A DNA stretch of 64,000 nucleotides, from contig OY282560.1 of assembly GCA_958295665.1 (NCBI GenBank), positions 259,789,368 through 259,853,367 of the forward strand. Reading direction: 5' to 3'. The position numbers were made by a program, and so were the translations under genes. Below, in pieces: positions 21,862-33,352 of this stretch. Each line of letters opens with the position of its first letter. The stretch's first letter is position 1. This DNA is from Tipula vernalis. Its lineage: Eukaryota; Arthropoda; Insecta; Diptera; Tipulidae. Under the pieces are notes generated by a model, which saw nothing but the letters and a program-made list of their open reading frames with translations, was not told the origin of the DNA and searched no databases.

Positions 21862-22932
21862 ATGCAAAGCTTTAATAAGTTAAAAGAGTGCTTGATAAAT
21901 CAACCTATCCTAAAAATTTATTCAAGTACGGCTGAGACGGAACTACATTGTGATGCGTCTAAAATAGGAATAGCATCCATTTTGTTGCAGAAACATGATG
22001 TAGACCAAAAATTCCAACCGGTATTTTATTACAGTCGTAAAAATTCTCCTTGCGAAGAGAAATACTCAAGCTATGAATTAGAAGCCATGGCCATCGTAAA
22101 ATCACTGCAAAAATTCAGAGTATATCTTCTGGGGCTAAAGTTTAAGATAGTCACTGGCAAACCAATCCAGATTATTGCTGACCAAGCACCGGCGTTCACC
22201 TCAGGAGAATTCAACCAATATTGTCAAGATGAAAACATCGAACTTCATTTAATTACCACTGGAATGCCAAGAGGTAATGGTCAAGTTGAAAGACTTAACC
22301 AAATCATAATGCCAGCTTTATCAAAGCTTGTAGGTGATAAACCTGAAGAATGGTTCAATTATACCAATCAACTACAAAGGTATTTAAACAACAGTTGTCA
22401 ACGAAGTATTGGTATGAGTCCCTTCGAAAATATGTTCGGATTCAAAATGCGCCGTCCCGAAGACCTGCGAATAACAGAAGCGATTGACGAAGCTGCATTA
22501 GAATTGTTTAACGACGAGCGTAACGAGTTGAGGGAAAAAGCAAAGCAGCACTTGTTGACTGTCCAAGATGATAACGCAGCGCAATTTAATAAAAAACGGA
22601 AGCCTGCGACAAAATATAAATTTAACGATCTGGTAGCCATCAAAAGAACCCAGTTTAGTGGAAAGGGTAAGATTCGACCAAATTTCTTGGGACCATATAT
22701 TATCACTAAAATACGAGGCCATGATAGATACGAGGTGAGGAAAGTTGGGGATGGAGAAGGTCCTAAAATCACAACGACAGGGGCAGAATTTATGAAGCCA
22801 TTTTTTATTCATGGAACAGATGACGACACAGACGAAGAGGAATTGAATGAAGAAGAGGAAGCATTCGAGCCGAATGACAATCCAGGATGGCCGAGTAGAA
22901 ATGTTGGCTTGTCCGTCAATAATAACAAATAG
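21862..22932 (+). pseudogene. RNase H-integrase in-frame deletion fusion
   Basis: The first 90 residues are retroelement RNase H (ILKIYSSTAETELHCDASKIG, YSRKNSPCEEKYSSYELEAMA, then VYLLGLKFKIVT). At about 22155 the sequence jumps to the integrase core, IIADQAPAFTSGEFNQYC, with the second catalytic Asp region and then the catalytic Glu in MPRGNGQVERLNQ. The last RNase H part, the HHCC zinc finger and the first catalytic Asp of integrase are absent. The C-terminus has an SH3-like tail (RPNFLGPYIITKI) and an acidic end. The open frame across the junction is notable, but the protein cannot carry out either activity completely. Confidence 0.85.
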
Positions 22933-22985
22933 AAATACTCACCTTTATATTTCGAAGTTGAAGTATAAACTTACCTTTCTTTCAA

Positions 22986-23200
22986 TGTAGCATTTCTATA
23001 GTCACCATTTCTTTTGATTGGTATAAAAGGCAAACAAAAAATAAAGACTGGCAGCGTTTTTGGATGGTTGAAGTGGGAAGAAACGATGAGCAAAGAACGA
23101 CAACCAAAAAAGTAAAGAGTGTTAATAAAAACCTAAAATAAAGACAGACTAATAAAAATCAAATTTAAAGAGTGTTAAATACTCCGGTCAAATTCTTACA
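22986..23200 (+). repeat. 3' LTR (left edge approximate)
   Basis: The end at 23200 is set by the shared ..TTCTTACA. A start at TGTAGCATTTC (22986) is a guess, since no partner is available for the left half. It includes a TATAAAAGG promoter-like box near 23022-23030. Confidence 0.6.
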
Positions 23201-24490
23201 TATATATAGTTAGATGTGTTTCAAAATTAAACCAAGCAACTTTCAATATAAACGTGCAAGTGTGTATCAACAAACTTTTATTATTTAAGCCAAAATTTGT
23301 AAACTTTGCTACTAGAACAAGCGAGTTTCAAAACAAACTTCATGAGTTTTTAATTTAAATGCTTTATTGTTTGTCGTAAGTTTGAAAGTTTAAAATCAAT
23401 AAAAATATTAGAGCTTTGTATTAAGACTTCAGAATTTTAGAACAATACAAATCAAGTTTTGGAGCAATATCGAAATCGCGTTTCGTTTGTATGTAATCAA
23501 TTTTATTTGCTAATAATCAACTTTTTTTTTTCTGTGTAGCAATGACTCCCGCTGGCTTTTTCAAGTGGCAAAACCTAATAATCGATACGTACTTGTGTGA
23601 ACCCGAAAGTGAATTAAAAAGCACGAACAGTTCGTCACTACTATTTCAAACTATCGAATATGAAAATGGCCTTTTTAGGACGACAAAAAACATTCGATAT
23701 TATGTAAGGGTAACATTGAGAAAAACGTGTCTAAATATTCGAAACTTTGTCAGAGCCATATTTTTTAGGGTTCTATGGAAGTTTGACTTGGTAGCGCTGA
23801 ATTATTAACACATTTTTAAACAATTGGGTATGCAGAGATTCCGAAGCCCTATAGAACTTCATTCGGATCAAAGGCAATACTGGGATGCAACGGTATGGCG
23901 GAATGATACCAATATTCAACAGAACATTGGAAGGCTCTATGGTAAATAGTTAACAACTATAGGATAATTGGAACCGGTGTATTCTCCTGTTTGAGATGGC
24001 GTGAAATTGCACTACCTAGTAAAAAAACAAGGTCAATCTGAGGCGGAGAATGATCAACATTCACGCTGCAGTAGAGCTTCAAAGAAAAATAATTTCCTTA
24101 TTTTAATTCGTATTGTAACCGATTTAATAAGCAAATTAAAGCCGAAATCGTTTTGTTTCAGGTTTTTTGAGGTAACGACAGATAATGACAAAGCGCACAA
24201 CTTTTCCGATTAATGTTGGTAACTAGAAGATTATTGGTGAAGTTGTTACTTTAAACAAATAGCAAGAACATTACAAACAACCAGTGGATGGCCGACAAGA
24301 TACTTCATCATATTAATTTGCGTGAATCCTGTACTATAATCATAAAACAACTTTTTTTATGGTTATTGTAGAATTCATTTAAATGATGTTTCGTAAAGAT
24401 GTTTTTATCATACATTGCGTGACAATAAAATATAGAAACTGTTTTATTAGAATGATTTATTAAAATTTTTGTTTTTTATGTATACATTAC
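23201..24490. other. Interval with no identified gene
   Basis: AT-rich sequence with a T run ending in TCTGTGTAGC (23521-23540). An 88 aa ORF at 23542-23808 and a 70 aa ORF at 24001-24213 show no recognisable family. I see no other structure. Confidence 0.4.
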
Positions 24491-24493
24491 AAT

Positions 24494-24647
24494 AAACACC
24501 CCTATTATGATTGACGAGTCGATCGACATTCGACACGATCCTCTGTTGCGTTTTCGTTTTTTCATTTGATATTAACAACATGAAAAATAAAGAGAACACA
24601 GAGTGATGTCGATTGTCGATCAACTCGTCAATCATAACAGGGGTTAA
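24494..24647. mobile_element. Inverted-repeat MITE, about 154 bp
   Basis: The left arm AACACCCCTATTATGATTGACGAG... and right arm ...CTCGTCAATCATAACAGGGGTT pair over about 45 bp, including CGATCGACATTCGACA against TGTCGATTGTCGATCA. A short AT-rich loop contains TTTTCGTTTTTTC. No convincing target-site duplication, so the superfamily is open. Confidence 0.75.
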
Positions 24648-24744
24648 AATCCCTTCATTAAAAAAATCAGTTCTCTATTCCTTTTATTTGTTGAATTCTA
24701 GAGAAGTTACCTCGAAGCTGAAAACTCGGAAAAAAACATTTCAA

Positions 24745-25036
24745 AGTCTCCGTCTTCCACATTTAACAGTCTTCAAATCGATAAAACGGTACCGGGAGTT
24801 AATTAGTTCTTCGGACCGTCCAGGAAGAGAGGTCATTCACGCACCGTTAATACTCCATAGCTCCGTAACATTATCAAATGTCGGATTTATCGAAATCCGC
24901 AAATCAAGATGCGTCGAAAAATGGCCAAAGAAAACCTTAACAGCTATCCGTAGCCCTCCAAAAAGCCCATCTTCATATGACAAAATGAAGGCCACTTGTT
25001 TTGCCAGATTTGAAAATCGAACGGATGAAAGATAAT
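24745..25036 (+). pseudogene. Tc1/mariner-superfamily transposase DNA-binding domain relic
   Basis: HTH-like text, LTVFKSIKRYRELISSSDRPGR, is followed in a shifted frame by RIYRNPQIKMRRKMAKE. Both match the second helix-turn-helix and the 'R-NP..S.RKMAKE' block typical of Tc1/Tc3/maT transposases. The catalytic domain is missing. The relic ends where the inverted LINE piece begins. Confidence 0.6.
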
Positions 25037-25945
25037 TTCCAGAGATCAGGAAAAAATCCAGTACGTAGGCTATTATTAAAGATAATAGTCAGTGGAGGGG
25101 CTAGACTCTCTGCACAATTCTTAATAAGGATGGGTGGAAATTCATCTTGTCGTGCCCCTTTATCAACTTCAAGTTGAGATAACCAATCATAGACTTCTGC
25201 TTCCGTAAATTTTAAAAAGATAAAATCAGAAAGACGGCGGTTAGTTAAAGCCTTGTTACATTGGGGTAGAAAACCCAGCAACCTTCTTTCTACCATTTAT
25301 GAAATTCCAGAATTTCTTAGGATAGGAAGTTAATTCATGTACGATTTGGAAAATGTAGTTATTGTAAAGCAACCAATTTAAAGTTTTAAACTCCCTACGA
25401 GCAGTGTTGAAGCCAGGATAAAATTTAACGATGACGACGTCTAGAGGTAGACATAGTACTACAATTCTCTTCAAAAATGTATATCATAATTGGAGTACGA
25501 TATATGCCCGTACATCCAGTTAAGTCCTTACACGATAAGAGCTCCAAATACATAAGGTCAGTTGAAAAAAAAAACAAATCGAGGAATTTTCCTCGACTAT
25601 TGTTTATTCGGTTTACCTGCATCAATGCTGTGCTAGCAAAGTAAACAGTGACTGCTAATCCCGTTTGGTGGATGGAAGAGGCCGTGAAAACTCCATCAAT
25701 ATCAATCCAAGTAATATCTGGAAGATTTAAGTGTGAAATGTCATTTTTTCCATCGGTAGAGTTTTGATGTCAACATGTTGGGAGACCTGAATACGCCATT
25801 CATATAGGAGGAAGTCCCACAATAATTGTTTCCAACTATCGACCAGTATCGATTCTAAATAGTTTCTCCAAAATTTTTGACAGTGCAATCAAAAATAGAT
25901 TAAATATTTTCTTAGAACAAAATAATATTTTGCGATATTGATTTG
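25037..25945. mobile_element. LINE fragment with an internal inversion (twin-priming arrangement)
   Basis: The segment 25037-25775 encodes LINE sequence on the minus strand: endonuclease end (DITWIDIDGVFTASSIHQTG near 25730-25670) followed by the RT start (EVYDWLSQLEVDKGARQDEF, then LTIIFNNSLRTGFFPDLWKL, 25200-25050). From about 25795 the plus strand encodes the next RT block, TIIVSNYRPVSILNSFSKIF, to about 25945. The two halves abut in protein order but are on opposite strands, with the 5' half inverted on the left, as in twin-primed LINE insertions. Confidence 0.7.
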
Positions 25946-28465
25946 TGGCGGACGAGTAGATAATGTGCGTGGTGAAGTTCTGTAAATACTGGTATCGAGA
26001 ATTATAGAGAGAATACTAAAGTATTAAATTTATTAAAACTAACTTTTATGTGATTTAGATTTTAGTTTATTACCGTAGTATAAAATAGTTATTGGGTCAA
26101 ACAGCGACGTCTGTTGAGGGGCTACTACCTTTGTAATAAAATATAAAGTTTTTTTGTTGATTCGATTTATTAAAATAAAAATTAAAGGAAAAAACTGTAT
26201 ATGTGTATTAAGGATTTAATTTTTAACCGTTTTCGTCCCAAAACCAAAGAACAAAAGACGTTTTGAAACTGAGTCCAGAACATAGCAATAAACAAATCGG
26301 TTCGGTGCTCTGCGCTGCAGCAATGAACGTCATAGTGAAAGCTATTTTTATGAGCGAAGTTGATACGTCGAGTGGCAGATGCAGCGTGAACGATTATTTT
26401 GATTCAGAAAATGTTACGGAAATGCACCTCAGAAAGAGGCTAGAATTTTATTTTGCACCCACTCCGTTGAAGGTCTAATATATCCATTGCAAGCTCAATC
26501 AGCCACACATTTGATCCGCTGAAGACTGATGCTAATCGAGGACTTTGAAGGAGGTTGCGCTCGTTGATAAGGGATGCCAATAATGATGTTAGTAGAGCTC
26601 TATTATCCGAGCAGATAAAAATTGATTGAGCAGATATAAATTAGTCAGAGTTCGAATGATCGATGAATATATCAGAGCGTGAAATGAAACGAAGATATCA
26701 GAGCTACCATGGATCATTCCGGTGTAATAAATTTTCATTCGTTAAAACTATTCGTATTAACTAGTTTCTAATAACGAAGCTTTCACAAATATTTATTAGA
26801 GTTGTAAGTATAACTTTTGGGGCCGGTATTATGGTAAAATAAAAAATTATCTATTTAAAAAAAATGCAGCTTTGGTGACACACATCTCTTGAAAAATTCA
26901 CTATCGAGATCCAAACAATCTATCAACTTGTCATGCTCTACTGTTTCAGCTACTTATCATCTATTGAAAAATTAGCACTTCAACGACCTTGTTTCTGCCA
27001 TAAATATCATCGAACTTAATTTTTTGAAGTTTTTTTTTTTTCATTTCATCTTTAATAATTAAAAAATTTGTATTGGTAAATTAGTGTGACGGACTATTCT
27101 TCTTTGGCTTATCGTAACCAAAACAAACAAATTCGAAAAATTTCGTATACTAACTACCATTTGCATTTAAACTTGTTCCTCTTCAATAAAATTCTCCTAG
27201 TGTCGAGTAGCATATTCAACGCCAGTTCAATAGAAATCTAATTAGAAAATCAAATATTGTAAACTATCATTTCTAATGATTTTCAAAGTTTGATAAACAA
27301 ATTAACCAATAAAACTAAAAATATAGTTAACAGAAGCGAGTATTTATGTCTCGTGATTTCGGCGATCTATTTAGACAAAATAGGTCAATCCGACTTCTCG
27401 GACGACATTTTTCCCACAAAACGTCATCTTATAAAAAAAAATTAAACGTCACAAGTAATTTTCCGCTATTTTGAGTAGGTGAAGGTTTTAACTGATGTCA
27501 CTGATTTTCCCAAATTAGAACACCCTTGCACTCAATATCAAAATTGACCTTGCCATTTGGCCTTGAACTAATATTCGCTTCCCCCAAGTCGGCAAGTCAC
27601 AGACTCACAATTAATTATTCAATATTTAGAACTGCATGCTGGACAGGAATCAACTTCGCATTCGCCATTTTCCATTTTTGACCTTTAAGAATTAGTTCCA
27701 ATAATTTCCATAAAATACTTACTATCTTAAGTATCATCATCAAAAGTATTTGAGCAAGAAATATTTTGAAAGCAAAATCACACAAACTACTTCAATAATA
27801 ATTATTATTCTTTACAAAGAATTTTTGTTTTAAAATTTTCATTCTAGGAGAAGTTACAGTTTTATTCAAAGTTATTTGGGCACACAAATTTTGATTCATA
27901 ATGAAAACAGTACATTAATTAAATTGTCCGCTAAAAGTATCAACATTTGTGAGAATGGGAGGAAAAACAATAATAAAAAAAAATATTTGGCTAGAGGCAC
28001 ACAAAGAAAAGAAACAATAATAAAAATATAAAGGGCGGTGATAACGGTGATATCACAAGGTGATAATAACTTCGGTCATTAAAATTTATGCAACTCATAA
28101 ACCAATCACTAACGGAACTTCTTAACTGTTTAGCTAACCTGCAACTCAATCGCATTGCAATCACAAAAACCGCCAACTCAACTCTCAATTTAATCACGAA
28201 TTCAACCCCAAATCAACCATTAACCTAAGCGCTAACTCAACCGCTTCAACCCACGAAACAACGCTCAACCGAACCCCTCACACAACCCCAATTCAACTTC
28301 AACCTAACTCAATCCCGAAATCCAGACGATTCGAAAGCTACTTGCATAGCAATCGAAAGCTCTCTCGGCTCCAAATTAATCCCCAGCCGAAGCTTTCACT
28401 GAAATCCAACTCAACTTCAAATCACACCACCAACTAATTAAATACCATCGATCAACCATAACATT
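25946..28465. other. Interval with no identified gene
   Basis: AT-rich. A 71 aa ORF at 26263-26478 has no recognised family. The stretch 28080-28450 is cytosine-rich on the plus strand with degenerate CAACTCAAC-like units. Confidence 0.4.
28080..28450. repeat. Degenerate CAACTCAACC-like low-complexity tract
   Basis: Motifs such as CAACTCAA, CAACCCC, AACTCAACCG and TTCAACC recur irregularly. Composition (A and C rich, G poor) differs sharply from flanks. Confidence 0.6.
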
Positions 28466-28467
28466 CC

Positions 28468-28700
28468 CCTGATTTAGCACCAGGTGACTTGTTCCTGTTT
28501 CCCAGACTCAAATTGCTACTCTATGGAACCCGTTTTGACTCCATTGAACCTCTATGATGTGCCCATAAAAATGTTTCGATGATTGGAAAAACGCTGACGT
28601 AGGGCGACTTTGAGGGGGACAAAATTCTCGGTACTTTTTTAACAGAATGTATTGTATAAAAAATTGGACAACGGGGTAATAAAAAACTGTATAACTACTA
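28468..28700 (+). pseudogene. mariner transposase C-terminal relic
   Basis: PDLAPGDLFLFPRLKLLLYGTRFDSIE carries the third catalytic Asp equivalent and the conserved block after it. FDDWKNADV and GDKI-like remains follow, with indels. It is a different, more decayed mariner from the one at 5.6 kb, which reads PDIAPSDYHLF. Confidence 0.75.
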
Positions 28701-28744
28701 TCTCAAATTGTGTAGCAAAATTGATGATTCTTTAGTTTCTGTTT

Positions 28745-29370
28745 AAGACGACAACTATTTAAGGAGAAATTTAATGAATGTGGCATAGATTCCAATGATA
28801 TTTTGTACCGGAATTTAAATAGAACTAATATCAGAAGAATTTTTTCTATTAACTCAGATATTGGTATTTATTTCTTTAAAATTGTTAACGATTTGAGATC
28901 TTCTAACTTTTCTGCCCAAGGTACGAGTCCCAATGATTTTTCTTACTCTACTGAAATTTTGAAGACATTTTTTATTAATCCAGTCGAGGAATCGGAGATT
29001 ATTAATATTATTGGAGGACTTAAGACAGGTAATGCGGTTGACATTCTTGGTTTTAGCTCGAATATGCTAAAATAGTAGCTAATGTTTTAGTGGTTTTATC
29101 CCTAATGCATTAAACATTACAATTATTATCCCTTTATTTTATTATTAAGGATAATCATCGACCCATTACAGTGCAATCCACAATTTTGTAGATCATTGAA
29201 AAATCAATGAAATCCCGTATTGAAAAGCTTCTTGACAAATTTGAGTTTCTGAGCCCTCATCAACACGGCTTGAGATCTGACAGAAGGACTGAATCTGCGT
29301 TATAAGCGGTCGGTGTAAATTCTGGAAAACTTAAAGAAGTTTAAAGCTGTAGTTGCACTTAGAGTAAAGA
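28745..29370 (+). pseudogene. LINE reverse transcriptase relic
   Basis: An open stretch (28803-29075) ends VEESEIINIIGGLKTGNAVDI..FSSNMLK, the block preceding the RT core in CR1/jockey-type LINEs. After frame changes, HRPITVQ, IIEKSMKSRIEKLLDKFEFL and SPHQHGLRSDRRTESAL (29160-29300) match RT blocks 2-3. Catalytic residues are not reached. Confidence 0.7.
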
Positions 29371-30049
29371 TGTGCTTAAACCTCATAACTTACAAAAATA
29401 AATCAACCACAAAGCATAAACATATCAACTCAATATAAGTAACATATCAACTCAAACTTTTATCAGTTCTAATACAAATTTTCTGTTACTATATTTATGA
29501 TAAATTTGCATTTAAACTTAACAACATTTATTTCTAACCCAACCCATACTACCCACTTTGTGTTTTACCCCGTTCTACAAATATGATTTTCATATTTATT
29601 AAAAGCTCTACTAAACATGAAATAAAAATATTTCATATTTTTATTAAAACTACAAACAAAAAAAAAAACAGCAAAACGAAAAGACAAAACTATCCGTAAA
29701 TAAAATAATGTTTGTAGAATATACGAGTAGGTTCTCTGTATTCATGTATGTACGATTGTACAATGATAATATACATATTATATGATAATAATAGTAGACC
29801 ATAAATATGTTAAGCTTATACATTATTATATGCAATGAATATTCATTAGAAATGTAATTTAAAATCATATTACAATAATTATATGTTTTTAATGTAAACA
29901 CAACATGAAAACCATACATATATAAATGTTTTGTGTTTTGTTGAAATTAAATTTTTATTCCATAATTATTTATTTTAGATTTTCCAGATTTTAAGTGGAA
30001 ATTTATGAAAATATTTTTTTCTGTATACAAAATTGGTCGAATAATTTTA

Positions 30050-31914
30050 AGTCCCAGGAGCACCGAGCTACGCTCGTTCCGAATTACATTAGCGTTTGTT
30101 ACACGTTCATGTCACTGAGTTTCACCTCATTCAATTGAGCAATATGTCAAACCAAAGCCAGTTCTCAACCGATTTCGATAGAACTCGGTATGTACCATGA
30201 AAATGGGATTGTAAAATGGGAATATGAATATTATTCTAGTTTCAATAGAATTAAACCATTTCCTTTCAATTGTTTGAATCCCATTCTATACTAAACAAAT
30301 CCCATTCTATACAATTCATCCCAATTGAAAGGAAATGGTTTAATTCTATTGAAACTAGAATAATATTCATATTCCCATTTTACAATCCCATTTTCATGGT
30401 ACATACCGAGTTCTATCGAAATCGGTTGAGAAATGGCTTTGGTCCATTGGAATTGGCCATTTTACAGAACCTATACGATCCATATTTGGAACTAATTTAT
30501 GATCTCTATATAATTCTCAAAAATCACAATTGAACAAATAAAAACAACAAAACACAATGCAATATCAATAGCAATAACAACAATTAGATTTCCTTTGTTA
30601 GAAAATAAAATAAAAATGAAACCCGAACCTCTCCAGAAAGCCTACTAAAATATTTTTCCAAGAAATCAAAACCCATTACAACTTCCTTTCACTAGAAAAT
30701 TTCCATCTAACCAATTACTATTAACAAAAGAAAATAATAAAAATATGAATTCCCATAGTAGGATCCTCTTAAACGAATTTTACTGAAATAAAACCACCCC
30801 AACCAACATTAATAAAAATCAAATAACCGTTTCAGAAACCGGTAGTAAGTTAAAAAGTAAGATAAAACCAAGCAAACAGGGGCTCACCGGACGAGAACTT
30901 CCTTAACGTTTTTTTAAGAATCAATACCCGGTGTTATCGCGTTTTGGCACTCGAAAACTCTCTTTCACCAATTATGAACAATAAAAAAATATTCAAAAAA
31001 ACGAACCCCAGGCCTATTAGAGGACCCACTAAACGACATTTCCCGAAATCAAAGTCTACTGCAAATGTTTCCTAACACTAGAAAATCCCTGCTCACCAAT
31101 TATTACAAAAATCGTTGAACTTAAAAAATGGACCTCGACCATCCGGAGGACCCTCTAAACATATATTTCCCGAAATCAACACCCATTGCAGACCTTTCAA
31201 AACCCTATTTGACTTCAATCAATACCCATGGCGATCGCTTCCTGCCGCTCGAATATCTCTCATTACCAAATGTTTACCAAAATTGTTAAAATGAAAAAAG
31301 GAACCCGGATACCACTGAAAGACCCTAAGCTAATTTTTTTAAACCAAGACCCATTGCAATCTCTGTCTGGCACCCACCCGCTCACAAATTTTTACCAAAA
31401 ATGTAAAAATTAAAAAAAAGAAGCCCGGGCTCAACTGGAGAACCCCCTAAACGAATTTTCCAAAAATGTATACCCATCACAATCGCTTCGTGGCACTCGA
31501 AAACCCTCTTTACCAACTTTTAACAAAATAGTTAAAATTTAAAAAACCCAAGTTCCAATGGATGACACTCTGGACTGGTAAACATACTTACCAATTTTCA
31601 ACAAAATCATTAAAACTATAAAAATGGAGTCTGAATTTTCCTGAAATCAAGACCAATGGGGATCACCTTATACCACTTAAAAACACTTCTTACCAATATT
31701 TACCAACATCGTGAAAATTACAAAGGAGCCCGAGTTCCACTGAAGAACCCAAACTATTTTTTTCGAAATCAAGACCGGTCACAATTGATTCTTGGCACAC
31801 GAAAACCCCAGCTTACCAATTTTTACCAAAATCGTAAAAATTAAAAAAAGGCCTGGGCACAAATGGAGAACACCTTCTAAATTATCAAGACCCGTCGCAA
31901 TCGCTTCCTGGCAC
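30050..31914. repeat. Duplicated block A, copy 1
   Basis: Begins AGTCCCAGGAGCACCGAGCT and matches 35091-36886 at roughly 98% by eye. It contains a 121 bp hairpin (30151-30443) specific to this copy, an identical 87-codon ORF in both copies, and the tandem array. The left boundary is sharp; the right boundary is set by divergence after CGCTTCCTGGCAC. Confidence 0.92.
30151..30443. repeat. Long hairpin: 121 bp inverted repeat with 51 bp loop
   Basis: Arms 30151-30271 and 30323-30443 are reverse complements with one mismatch. The left arm is absent from the second copy of block A, where different sequence (35190-35237) precedes the loop. Confidence 0.95.
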
Positions 31915-32080
31915 CCGAAAACCCCCGCTCATTAATTTTTTAGCAAATTCGCCAAAATTAACAAAAAAGCACCCGGGCCCACTGGAGAACCCCCTAGACA
32001 AATTTTCCCGAAATCAACACCCAGCGCAATCGCTTTCTAGCACCCGAAAACCCCTTACCAATTTTTAACAAAATCAATTT
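30640..32080. repeat. Tandem array of about 120 bp units, copy 1
   Basis: Diverged units share CGAAATCAAGACCCAT..CAATCGCTTC, CTGGCAC.CGAAAACCC, ACCAATTTTTACCAAAAT and a purine-rich GGGCC(C)A.TGGAGAACCC(C)CTAA segment. Successive anchors near 31350, 31473, 31653, 31774, 31891 and 32030 give spacings of about 115-140 bp. Roughly ten or more units. Confidence 0.85.
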
Positions 32081-32317
32081 TTCTGGCCAATTTTTATGGA
32101 CACATTTACACTACATGATATTCAAATTCTCTAATTTTTAAGCAACGTTTCTTAGTGTTTTGAACAATAAAATTGGACCAACTCATCAAAATATTAAAAA
32201 ATTACACTTTAATTTATAATTTTAGTTGACTACGTATGTACTAATTATTGAAATTTTAATTAATAAAATTTAAATCCGCAACATCATTATTTCCATACTA
32301 TAGACAATGGACTTGAC

Positions 32318-32525
32318 GGTTTTAGTGGTGGCGTTGCGGCATTTGGATAATTTTTCCAGATTTGAATGCTTTACAAAGTTTTCCCAGACTTGAGACCAGA
32401 GTCAATCGCATTTTCATGCAAAAAGACATCATATAGCCATTTTACGTCAACAAAATCGGTCTCGAAGTAGTTTTTCGTGCGGACATATATACATACCCGC
32501 AATTATTGCTCGTTTAATAATATAG
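32318..32525. repeat. Block B, copy 1
   Basis: TTTGGATAATTTTTCCAGAT through GCTCGTTTAATAAT, matching 34890-35090 and 39537-39739. Followed by a short (GATA)n tract. Confidence 0.9.
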
Positions 32526-32892
32526 ATAGATAGATATAAATAAACTAGGTGCCGTAATCTACAGCAACTCTAGTGTTGATATAATTTTGATTACAAACCT
32601 TGCCAACGTGTGTGTCATTGTTACGACCAATATTAATCAAATGATCTATAAGGCGCTTGTTTCGACGCGTAAGTCTTTTTGATTTGATCGACTCAAATTT
32701 AGTCAGTTTGCCTGCTTACGACCATGTCCCTATACTAAATATTGCTGAAAAATTTTGCCACCACAATGTAACAAATTATCAAAATTTTCGCTCGAGTTAA
32801 TGATCCTTCACCCAAATGCGTATATGTATGTAGTTCACCCAAATTATACCGATATACGTATACATTGATTACCGACGCGAGTGAAAATTATA

Positions 32893-33352
32893 CCACGTTT
32901 ACATTATACGTACCTAATATGTATGTACTTTTTTGCTATTTAATTATTTTTCCGCTGCAGTTCACATTAGCTTTGCGATTTGTAGTGTGAACGCATACTA
33001 TAAAAGTTTGTTGTTTTGACAGATAGATTTCTGTATTCAATTCAGTTTATGTTTTGTGAATTTCTTCTCAAACTCTATTAGATTTGTCGGCAAATTATTT
33101 GATTAACACCCGAAATTGTAAACTACAATGAAAAACGTATAAATTTTTGTTTTGACAACAAATATACGAATGACATTAACATATAGTTATTAGTTAGAGT
33201 TCACATTACAACGTAATATACTAATACTTTTTTGATACATACTTTACCGAAATATCAAAAAAGTATGTGATAAAAAATTTAAATATTTAAATTTAAGTTC
33301 ACATGACGATACTTTTTTGCTACATACTTTTATTCTACTAATGTAAACGTGG
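32893..33352. mobile_element. MITE-like element with imperfect terminal repeats, TA-flanked
   Basis: Ends CCACGTTTACATTA and TAATGTAAACGTGG are exact inverse copies, and internal TATGTACTTTTTTGC-like segments also pair imperfectly. TA occurs on both sides. Length about 460 bp. No coding sequence. Confidence 0.65.

Larger units (their letters stand above)
18989..23200 (+). mobile_element. Second Ty3/gypsy LTR retrotransposon, defective
   Basis: Order: truncated 5' LTR (18989-19115), primer site (19116-19133), leader with a tandem duplication, gag-protease, RT pieces, RNase H fused to integrase, and 3' LTR ending at 23200. The LTR 3' ends share about 60 bp ending in TCCGGTCAAATTCTTACA, while a roughly 40 bp segment is present only in the 5' copy. 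The frame is broken repeatedly in RT and an internal deletion removes the end of RNase H and the start of integrase. No env gene. The clade was not determined; mag- or mdg3/micropia-like is possible. Confidence 0.88.

Noticed and set aside
22398..22812. Minus-strand ORFs of 104-124 codons opposite the gypsy integrase
   Set aside because: Shadow frames of the plus-strand coding sequence.
25950..26800. Possible solo LTR around TGTGGCGGACGAGTAG
   Set aside because: No matching end, no flanking duplication and no second copy in the window.
30270..30533. 87-codon ORF identical in both copies of block A (also 35235-35498)
   Set aside because: Identity is explained by the recent block duplication. 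It overlaps the hairpin arm and has no recognisable domain, so it gives no evidence of coding.
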